13,582 nucleotides of DNA. Source: GCA-2687025 sp964473525. Lineage in GTDB: Bacteria; Poribacteria; WGA-4E; GCA-2687025. This document shows positions 1 through 5,404 of the stretch, piece after piece. The translations under genes were made by a program, and so were the position numbers. How positions within the stretch are numbered: the first letter of the stretch is position 1; each line of letters starts with the position of its first letter. The notes beneath the pieces were generated by a model, which saw nothing but the letters and a program-made list of their open reading frames with translations, was not told the DNA's origin and did not search any database. The stretch spans positions 1 through 13,582 of the forward strand of contig CAYYPK010000076.1 in NCBI GenBank assembly GCA_964473525.1, written 5' to 3'.

Positions 1-4
1 GAAC

Positions 5-35
5 TTCCGAGAGTGCTCGTTATGCAAAACTCGGC
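5..35. repeat. Interspersed spaced repeat, copy 1
   Basis: The pattern is TTCCGAGAGT, five variable bases, TTATG, five variable bases, CTCGGC. The same three blocks with identical spacing occur at 7161-7191. CCGAG and CTCGG inside the element are complementary, so the transcript could form a hairpin with a long loop. I do not recognise the family. Confidence 0.45.
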
Positions 36-130
36 GGCGGGCGCTCGCGTAGGCGCGATGGCCGGCTTCTCCCCAAACACGCTCCGACATACGGCTTGTG
101 CACCCATGTGCGCGTTCCCGCGGCGGTCGT

Positions 131-167
131 TACGCGTGGCACGTGTTGTGCACGGTGCACTACGCGT
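131..167. promoter_or_regulatory. Operator-like cluster of ACGCGT/GTGCAC palindromes
   Basis: TACGCGT occurs at 131-137 and again at 161-167, exactly 30 bp apart. Between them lie GTGCAC at 148-153 and at 155-160, and a near-palindrome ACGCGTG-G-CACGTGT at 132-146. The related perfect palindrome ACGCGTG-TG-CACGCGT lies downstream of the sigma gene at 1527-1542. The layout resembles a set of binding sites for a dimeric regulator. No regulator can be named from the sequence. Confidence 0.4.
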
Positions 168-250
168 TAAGAACGGTCATTTGCACGCTATGCACGCGAT
201 TTTGCACCTGTCGGTGCGGGTCCAGGGAACTCTCGCGCTAAAAGAAGCTT

Positions 251-294
251 TTGCTATGGTCTTGCTATGGTCTTGCCGTGTTCCTGCTATGGTC
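251..294. repeat. Four 11-bp tandem repeats
   Basis: Units run 251-261 (TTGCTATGGTC), 262-272 (identical), 273-283 (TTGCCGTGTTC, degenerate) and 284-294 (CTGCTATGGTC). The 11-bp period is about one helical turn, so a repeated protein site would face one side of the DNA. It lies about 110 bp before the sigma promoter candidate. It could equally be a short slippage-prone tandem repeat. Confidence 0.75.
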
Positions 295-402
295 TAAATT
301 CTGGCCGAAACACCCGTGAGGGCGAATCTCGCGTGGAAACGAGCGCCGAGTTCGCGCTGCGCCCCACGCCCATCGCACGGTCGCTTCTTTCGCTCCGCCG
401 GA

Positions 403-411
403 TGCCATAAT
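403..411 (+). promoter_or_regulatory. Extended -10 promoter for the sigma gene
   Basis: TGC followed by CATAAT (hexamer 406-411) fits the extended -10 form TGn-TATAAT with one mismatch. No good -35 box is seen 17 bp upstream, as is usual for extended -10 promoters. Transcription would begin near 418, which is after the outermost possible GTG start at 414 and so favours a later start for the sigma protein. Confidence 0.4.
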
Positions 412-476
412 CTGTGTTCCACGCGCGTCCTTTCCATCGCCCCAACGCGATCGTCCGCACAGGAATCAGGTGGCTA

Positions 477-1409
477 TTGCGTAGCAGATCGCCGAAGCAT
501 CATCTCCCCGGATACGAACACGCCGTGGACTCCCACCCCGTCCTCACGCGTGAGCAAGAGCGAGACCTGTTCCTGCGATATGCCGATGGTGATGACGACG
601 CGCGGGAGACGATCCTTCTCTCCAACGTCCGACTGGTGGCGAAGGTGTGTGGGTGGTACATGCGTGACGGCACGGTGCTGGAGGATCTGGTCCAAGACGG
701 CATGGTGGGGTTGATGACTGCCGTCGAGAAGTTTGAGGTGGAGCGGGGTCTCAAGTTCTCGACGTACGCCACGTGGTGGATCCGTCAGGCGGTGCAGAGG
801 ACGTCGTGGGAGTCGCGTCACCCCGTGCACGTCCCCATACGTCATTCGACGACGCTCAATCGCGTGAGCAAAGCATGGCAGGAGTTGGCTCAGCAGTTGG
901 GGGAAGAACCCACCGACGAGGAGATCGCGGAACGCCTGGACATGGACCTCGATGAAGTGGCGGCGTTGACGACGCTTTCGATGAGGGCGCGCTCCCTCGA
1001 CGCGCCTGTGCGGGAGTCGTCTTCGGACTCGGATGCCGTGGACATCAAGAACTCCCTACCTGACGACCGTGAGGAACATCCGCTCGAGTGGCTCAGCCGT
1101 GACGAAGAGGTGGCTCGCGCGCTTCGTGTGCTGTCTCCGGAACACCGAGAGTTATTGGAGCGTCGGTATGGTCTTGTCGACCCCCGCGAGGAGGCGTTGA
1201 CGTATCGTGACGTGGTGGACTTCTTCGGGGTAACGCATCAGCGTCTTCATCAGATGGAGACACAGGCGTTTGCGGCGGTGCGTCGGATGTTCCCTCGGGA
1301 GCGCGCCGACCATGTTCCGTCGTCCCGACACGTCGTCGACGATGCACGCGACTCGGAGACGGTAGAACCCGAAGCCCAAGACGAGCCGCAACTGTCGCTG
1401 TTCCGCTAA
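477..1409 (+). CDS. Sigma-70 family RNA polymerase sigma factor with C-terminal clamp-binding motif
   Basis: This is a cytoplasmic sigma factor that directs RNA polymerase to promoters. Numbering is from the outermost GTG at 414, giving 331 residues. Region 2 spans about 70-130 with the core-binding DLVQDGMVGL and the -10 recognition TYATWWIRQAV. Region 3 spans about 140-195. Region 4 spans about 233-292 with a helix-turn-helix around FFGVTHQRLHQMETQAF. There is no region 1.1, so it is a group 2 or 3 (RpoH/SigB-size) factor rather than the essential RpoD. The start is uncertain: TTG 477 follows AGGTGG at 468-473 and lies downstream of the predicted transcription start, while GTG 414 and GTG 525 have no ribosome binding site. 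I chose 477, giving about 310 residues. The last 39 residues are an acidic, probably disordered tail ending PQLSLFR, a perfect QL(S/D)LF sliding-clamp motif. The family call is firm; the clamp link is an inference. Confidence 0.9.
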   Translation: MRSRSPKHHLPGYEHAVDSHPVLTREQERDLFLRYADGDDDARETILLSNVRLVAKVCGWYMRDGTVLEDLVQDGMVGLMTAVEKFEVERGLKFSTYATWWIRQAVQRTSWESRHPVHVPIRHSTTLNRVSKAWQELAQQLGEEPTDEEIAERLDMDLDEVAALTTLSMRARSLDAPVRESSSDSDAVDIKNSLPDDREEHPLEWLSRDEEVARALRVLSPEHRELLERRYGLVDPREEALTYRDVVDFFGVTHQRLHQMETQAFAAVRRMFPRERADHVPSSRHVVDDARDSETVEPEAQDEPQLSLFR

Positions 1410-1526
1410 CCTGCGTGGCGTCACATGTCTCGCGTGTACTTCCTGCAATGCTCGTCGAGGAAACGACGGACGGCATGAGCGGGTCGCGACGATTCCAGCC
1501 TTTGTGTACGCTCCCGCGCGGTATGA

Positions 1527-1542
1527 ACGCGTGTGCACGCGT
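1527..1542. promoter_or_regulatory. 16-bp perfect inverted repeat downstream of the sigma gene
   Basis: ACGCGTG and CACGCGT are exact reverse complements around a central TG. The site shares its core with the near-palindrome at 132-146 upstream of the sigma gene. It sits 118 bp past the sigma stop codon with no T-run, so an operator is more likely than a terminator. Confidence 0.45.
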
Positions 1543-1616
1543 CCCACGACGTGGCGTTGCATGTGGGCCGGTGTTCACGGCGTACAAGGCGTCTCAAACG
1601 GTCGCACTTACATGTT

Positions 1617-1640
1617 GTGCACGCAGTCTGCCAGGTGCAC
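1617..1640. repeat. Paired GTGCAC palindromes
   Basis: GTGCAC lies at 1617-1622 and 1635-1640. The context of the first, ACATGTTGTGCACG, matches 13 of 14 bases of ACGTGTTGTGCACG at 141-154 upstream of the sigma gene, so this looks like a second copy of the same site. Confidence 0.35.
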
Positions 1641-2000
1641 GGGCGGGAACCGGGTGATTTGCGGCGCATTCTGGCAAAGCGGAGCGTTAGTGGTGCCGTG
1701 GGTGTGCCCGAGGCGTGTTCTGGGCGTTACCGAGTTTTCCGGCAGATGCGCCTCTGCGGGTAAGCTTTGCGTTGAAAAGGCCGCTATATCTGAGTCTCAC
1801 GCCACGTCTCATCGACGGCGGAGAGGCGGGGCCCTTCCAGCTGTCGTGAGCCGCTGGAGGCTGGATATACTGGTCGCCAAATAGGCAGTGACACGATCCG
1901 AAAGCAGGGCTTCGGGGGCGGTTGGTCGTTGCCGGCGGCGTTGGTGTTCCCGGGAGCGCGAGGACGGCGCAAGGCATGGGTGGGTGTCGTCACGAGACTT

Positions 2001-2014
2001 CCGAGAATCCTCGG
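2001..2014. repeat. Short CCGAG/CTCGG hairpin related to the interspersed repeat
   Basis: CCGAG (2001-2005) and CTCGG (2010-2014) form a five-pair stem with a four-base loop. The preceding ACTT and following AGAAT resemble the start of copy 1 at 3-14, but the inner TTATG block is absent. It may be a deletion form of that repeat or coincidence. Confidence 0.3.
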
Positions 2015-2110
2015 ACCTCAACCGCAGCACCCTACCGCTGCAGCATCAACAATGCCATGCGAGTTCGCATCCCACACGGCAAGCGAGGAATCGGCTGTAG
2101 TGTTGCGCTT

Positions 2111-2122
2111 GCTGGCGCCAGC
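2111..2122. repeat. 12-bp perfect palindrome GCTGGCGCCAGC
   Basis: The palindrome is perfect. TGTTG at 2101-2105 and CAACA at 2124-2128 can extend the stem with an uneven internal loop. There is no T-run on either side, so it is not a typical intrinsic terminator. It lies in a gene-free region, and its function is unknown. Confidence 0.4.
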
Positions 2123-2191
2123 ACAACAGCGACATAGCGTGAGCCATGTCGGGAACTGCGCGAACCTCGAGCAACGAGGATGAGCGCGAAA

Positions 2192-2239
2192 CACGCTACG
2201 ACCTATACCGTGCATAGGCCTCGAAGGGTCACGCTACGA
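2192..2239. repeat. Direct repeat and hairpin at the 3' end of the RRM gene
   Basis: CACGCTACGA occurs at 2192-2201 and 2230-2239, the second copy overlapping the RRM gene's stop codon. Between them CCTAT (2202-2206) pairs with ATAGG (2214-2218) around a seven-base loop. On the minus strand this hairpin follows the RRM stop by about ten bases. Without a T-run it is a weak terminator candidate at best. Confidence 0.3.
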
Positions 2240-2465
2240 GCGTGGTTAGTTCGAGCCGCAGGGGCGCCCCGCCGAGATGCATGCCGTGCAACGCGGTCAC
2301 AGCCGCGTTTGCTTCGCGTGACTCCGCGAACTCGACAAAGGCGCACCCAGCGATTCGTAGCATGCGAACTCGCACCACAACGCCGTGTTCCGCGAACAAC
2401 TCATGCGTTCCTAGTTCGTCGACACCCACCGGCAGATTAGCGACGAATATGACCTTCCCCGCGAT
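2229..2465 (-). CDS. Small RRM-type RNA-binding protein
   Basis: This is a single RNA recognition motif protein of about 78-80 residues, expected to bind single-stranded RNA in the cytoplasm, as the small bacterial and cyanobacterial RRM proteins do. Numbering from the GTG at 2471, RNP2 is VIFVANL (7-13) and RNP1 is AGCAFVEF (41-48); the rest fits the beta-alpha-beta-beta-alpha-beta fold. RNP1 carries Cys where an RNA-stacking aromatic is usual. There is no Gly-rich tail. The start is odd. AGGAGG occupies 2476-2471 on the minus strand, and the GTG at 2471 begins inside it, so that codon cannot use this site. The in-frame ATC at 2465 lies five bases past the AGGAGG and would give MAGKVIFVANLP, a typical beginning for this family. 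I chose ATC. The alternative is the GTG, or a base error in an ATG. It sits 195 bp downstream of the pentapeptide gene on the same strand. Confidence 0.85.
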   Translation of the reverse strand: MAGKVIFVANLPVGVDELGTHELFAEHGVVVRVRMLRIAGCAFVEFAESREANAAVTALHGMHLGGAPLRLELTTLVA

Positions 2466-2470
2466 ACTCA

Positions 2471-2476
2471 CCTCCT
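2471..2476 (-). promoter_or_regulatory. AGGAGG ribosome binding site of the RRM gene
   Basis: This is a perfect anti-Shine-Dalgarno match. Five bases (TGAGT) separate it from the in-frame ATC at 2465. The only canonical start in frame, GTG 2471-2469, overlaps its last G. Confidence 0.75.
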
Positions 2477-2660
2477 AGCCCTATCGTCCTACCACGCGGG
2501 CTTTTGTCTCCACAGATCGTGTCAAGTGATCTATACGCCGGACGGAACGCCTCGGTTAGCGCCGTAGACACGCGCCGACGCACTACTTCAGGACCAGCAA
2601 CACCGTGGAGCCGATAGACGGGATAAGCGCCGTCGCGCTCGATGCCACTGGATTCGCCGC

Positions 2661-5012
2661 CTAGTTCTGTGCCGAGCGCCATTGCTCAGACACGATGCGC
2701 CACTCGTTATCCACATCACGCGCGTACACGAGCGTCTTACGCCCGCGGTCCACGTAGTCTGGGCTTGCTCCAGCGTCGGCGCGCCATGCAACGAAGTCCT
2801 CATCGAAGGTGGACACTACCAAGTCGCCTTCGTGGCTCACGTCCAGGTTGTCGATGTTCACCTGGATGCGGTGGTAGGCATCAAACACGTTCTGCGCGCG
2901 TGCCGAGAGGCGCTCCTTGGTAAACTGACGCGAGCGCCCTACAGTGTTCGTACGGGCGACAGAGTGGTCGGGGTGGAACAGATCAACGTACGCTTCTGTA
3001 TCCCGACCCTCCCACACAGACCGCCACTGATCGACCGCATCCAGAATGTCTGCCGATGCAGACGCAACGACGAGTTCCTGCTCTTCCGCAAGAGGCCCAG
3101 CGACCGCGTCGACAGGCGCGAGATCTACAACCGATGGCTCAGGAGCAACCGCGACGGCGGTCGGTGTGACATCAGGCGGCCCACTGAGCAGCACTGGGGA
3201 TGTCACTGATGCCGCCACTGGAGCCTCCGCGAGGCTTGTAGTGTCGTCTGCCACGCGCGGGGCTGTGGGCGGCGCAACCACCACGGAGGCCGGTGATGAA
3301 GCGGGAACGACCACAACTACGGTGTCCACTCGCGGCGCTGCGGGTGCGGTGAACCGATCCAGGTCCACACTGATCGGACCTGCCCCGGCGATGGTCGTGA
3401 GTTCCAGATCACGTGGACCAGACACGGGTGCCTCCGGAGCCTGCACTACGTCAACAGAGGCACGGACAACGCGCGTAGGTGTTTCGTGGATCCCCATGGC
3501 CTGCCACCCGACCAGAGCGAAAGCACCGACTGAGGCGCAGCAGAGCGCTACCTGACCGAGCATCTCGCGACCACTCCGCTGAATCCAGGACGCGCACGTC
3601 GTCTGGACATATCGCCCGATATCGCCAATGGACAGATATCGCAGGCCGAGTCTCGATATCGTCGCGGCGTGTGAGGCGTCGGCTCCATGCGCGGCGGCCT
3701 CGACTTCGCCGTCCATCATGCGAGCTATGACAGGGTCGAATCCCGCTGGGAACGTGGTCCGCTCGTCGTAACGGGCGCCTCGAAGGCGCGCGTCTGTAAG
3801 TGACGCTCCCGCGAGTTCCGCCCCACGGAGATCCGCTTGTGCGAAGTCGGCCCAGGAGAAGTCTGCCCCTCGAAGATCTGCCCGCCGCAGGTCAGCGTCC
3901 TGAAGAATCGACCCCCGCGCGTTGGCACGTCGGAGTACCGCCCCGTGCAGTCCAGAGCCGCTCATGTTGGCGCAGTAGAGGACTGCTCCGGTGAGATTGG
4001 CGGAATTCAGTTGGGCGCCCGACAGATCTGCGCCGGTCATGTCGGCATCCTCTAGCTGAGCGCCACTGAGCGCCGCGCCCTTCAGCCTTTTCCACTGCAT
4101 CTTCGCTGCCCGGATCACCGTGCGCGGCACGACAGCGTAGGCCCCTTTGGACTTAGGGTCGAAGCTCTCGGGAAACACGGTGTCCCCATCATACAGAGCG
4201 CCGCGCAGCCGGGCGCCTGTCAGATCGGCATCGACGAGGTTGGCCCCACGTAGGTCCGCCCCCATCAGCTTGGCGCGCGTGAGATCCGCCCCTGAGAGGT
4301 CCTCGCCACGGAACTCGAAGCCGGTCAGGTCCGCTCGCGGCAGTTCTGCCTCCGGTCCCAAGAAGCACATCCCCCGATCAACGGGGTCCAGACCAGTCGG
4401 AAATACGGTCGTATCATCGTACACAGCGCCATCTAGACGCGCGCTTAGCAGGTTGGCGTTGTCCATATCAGCGCCACGTAGGTCGCAGCGCCTCAAGTCA
4501 GCGCCGTACATATCCGCTTTACGCAGCGTCGCGCTGTGGAGCACCGCATCCGCCAGTCGGGTGTCGCGTAGGACAGCGCCGTCCAGGTCGACCGACTCGA
4601 GTCGAGCCTTCTCCATATTGGCATCCGTCAACACCACGTTGGTCATCTTCGCTTCGAACAACTGGGCGCCGGACAGATCCGCGCTAGCCATATCCGAACC
4701 TTGGAGATCGACCCATCGCAGGTTTGCCATGCGGAGGTCCGCAGAGCGGAATCCAGCTCCCTCCAGCATCGCTGCGGGTAGCGTTGCGCCGCGCATCTTC
4801 GCGCCGATAAACGACGCATGCCGCGCTATCACGCCTTGCAGATAAGAGCCGGAGAAATCCGCGCCTTGGAACCGACCCCCGCTCAGATTCGCGCTGGCGA
4901 GATTCACGCCGGAGAGATCGACGTTGCTGAGGTTGCTGCCGTTGAGGTTGGGCGCGTCTCGAAGCGTACGAACAAGGTCAGCCTTCGGCAGACGCGATAG
5001 GTTCTTACGAAT
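2661..5012 (-). CDS. Pentapeptide-repeat protein with one membrane helix and C-terminal NTF2-like domain
   Basis: Numbering is from the outermost GTG at 5069 (802 residues). Residues about 40-435 are pentapeptide repeats of the A(D/N)LxG kind, which fold into a right-handed quadrilateral beta-helix. Three inserts of the form YDxxTxFPxxxDP (217-229, 293-305, 434-446) break the helix into blocks. A single membrane helix lies at about 505-527, preceded by Arg/Lys, so the repeat domain should be cytoplasmic. A Pro/Val/Ala-rich linker (530-665) leads to an NTF2-like domain (671-800) resembling the Cds6/DUF4440 type, which should lie outside the membrane. The function is unknown; scaffold or sensor are guesses. 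Start: AAGGAGGT lies at 5025-5018, inside the longer reading frame. Six bases after AGGAGG comes in-frame ATT at 5012, giving 783 residues (MRKNLSRLPKADL). No canonical start fits that site, and the 19 extra residues from GTG 5069 look non-native, so I chose ATT. Confidence 0.88.
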   Translation of the reverse strand: MRKNLSRLPKADLVRTLRDAPNLNGSNLSNVDLSGVNLASANLSGGRFQGADFSGSYLQGVIARHASFIGAKMRGATLPAAMLEGAGFRSADLRMANLRWVDLQGSDMASADLSGAQLFEAKMTNVVLTDANMEKARLESVDLDGAVLRDTRLADAVLHSATLRKADMYGADLRRCDLRGADMDNANLLSARLDGAVYDDTTVFPTGLDPVDRGMCFLGPEAELPRADLTGFEFRGEDLSGADLTRAKLMGADLRGANLVDADLTGARLRGALYDGDTVFPESFDPKSKGAYAVVPRTVIRAAKMQWKRLKGAALSGAQLEDADMTGADLSGAQLNSANLTGAVLYCANMSGSGLHGAVLRRANARGSILQDADLRRADLRGADFSWADFAQADLRGAELAGASLTDARLRGARYDERTTFPAGFDPVIARMMDGEVEAAAHGADASHAATISRLGLRYLSIGDIGRYVQTTCASWIQRSGREMLGQVALCCASVGAFALVGWQAMGIHETPTRVVRASVDVVQAPEAPVSGPRDLELTTIAGAGPISVDLDRFTAPAAPRVDTVVVVVPASSPASVVVAPPTAPRVADDTTSLAEAPVAASVTSPVLLSGPPDVTPTAVAVAPEPSVVDLAPVDAVAGPLAEEQELVVASASADILDAVDQWRSVWEGRDTEAYVDLFHPDHSVARTNTVGRSRQFTKERLSARAQNVFDAYHRIQVNIDNLDVSHEGDLVVSTFDEDFVAWRADAGASPDYVDRGRKTLVYARDVDNEWRIVSEQWRSAQN

Positions 5013-5017
5013 ACTGC

Positions 5018-5025
5018 ACCTCCTT
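5018..5025 (-). promoter_or_regulatory. AAGGAGGT ribosome binding site of the pentapeptide gene
   Basis: This is an eight-base perfect match to the 16S 3' end. ATT at 5012 is in frame, six bases past the AGGAGG core. The overlapping GTG just after AGGAG is out of frame. This site decides the start in favour of ATT. Confidence 0.75.
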
Positions 5026-5069
5026 CGCTTACACGCTGCCGGCGTCAGCCGCGGCAGAACATGAGACAC

Positions 5070-5404
5070 CTACTTCTGCGCAGCATTCGTGCCAAATGGA
5101 CGTGGATCGGGTGAACACCGGCGATGGGCGCAATCGACCACACGCACAGGACATGAGAGACCGTAGGAACATCGCGCGCTGCGACGGACTGTCGCTAAAT
5201 GCGCCATCAGGCATGAGCGCATTCCCGACCTGCACCGACCTGCAGGATGCCGAATGATGACGGATGGTGGGGCTGCAACAGGCGTAACGCGGGAAGATGG
5301 TATGAAGCTAACGTGAATCGCCGCGGCCGGCATTACCGCACTCACCTCACCGAGGTCAGTCACACATCATCAGCGGCCGCCGGTCGTTTCCATGGATGCA
5401 TGGG
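5070..5404. other. Gene-free gap of 335 bases between pentapeptide and propeller genes
   Basis: I see no convincing gene. The gap holds a 10-bp tandem duplication at 5225-5244 and a TTGGCA that could be a -35 box for the pentapeptide gene (minus strand, 5095-5090), but no good -10 follows it. Near the propeller stop there is a CCATG/CATGG hairpin in the minus-strand transcript around 5390, without a T-run. Confidence 0.4.
5225..5244. repeat. Two tandem copies of CCGACCTGCA
   Basis: The units 5225-5234 and 5235-5244 are identical. They lie about 215-230 bp upstream of the pentapeptide start on the minus strand. They may be a paired regulator site or a chance duplication. Confidence 0.5.

Larger units (their letters stand above)
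1..413. other. Gene-free leader region upstream of the sigma factor
   Basis: I find no convincing coding region here. An open frame at 13-297 has Arg/Cys/His-rich composition, no ribosome binding site and no domain I recognise. What the stretch does hold is repeats: a TTCCGAGAGT-type element at 5-35, GTGCAC palindromes at 98, 148 and 155, TACGCGT copies at 131 and 161, TTGCAC copies at 181 and 202, four 11-bp tandem units at 251-294, and an extended -10 box at 403-411. It is best read as the regulatory region of the sigma gene. Confidence 0.6.
1410..2228. other. Gene-free gap of about 820 bases
   Basis: Open frames here are short, overlap on several strands, are rich in Arg, Cys and His, and lack ribosome binding sites and recognisable domains. 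No tRNA or known structured RNA is evident by eye. The gap holds the ACGCGTG-TG-CACGCGT palindrome (1527-1542), GTGCAC at 1617 and 1635, weak hairpins (GCAGA/TCTGC at 1742-1757 and TCCAGC/GCTGGA at 1836-1858), a CCGAG/CTCGG hairpin at 2001-2014, and the 12-bp palindrome at 2111-2122. It could hide a small RNA or a decayed gene. Confidence 0.5.

Noticed and set aside
13..297. Open frame of 94 codons before the sigma gene
   Set aside because: Composition is atypical, there is no ribosome binding site or domain, and it runs through the tandem repeats.
414..476. N-terminal extension of the sigma factor from GTG 414
   Set aside because: It has no ribosome binding site, lies upstream of the likely transcription start set by the extended -10 box, and is Arg/His-rich beyond the family's usual N-terminus.
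1093..1587. 164-codon minus-strand frame over the end of the sigma gene
   Set aside because: Arg/Pro/Thr-rich, antisense to conserved sigma region 4, and without a domain.
2520..2525. Perfect TTGACA (-35 type) on the minus strand before the RRM gene
   Set aside because: No -10-like hexamer is found 15-19 bp downstream, so a promoter cannot be supported.
4147..4845. Long plus-strand open frame inside the pentapeptide gene
   Set aside because: It is a Ser/Arg/Ala-rich antisense shadow produced by the repetitive pentapeptide codons.
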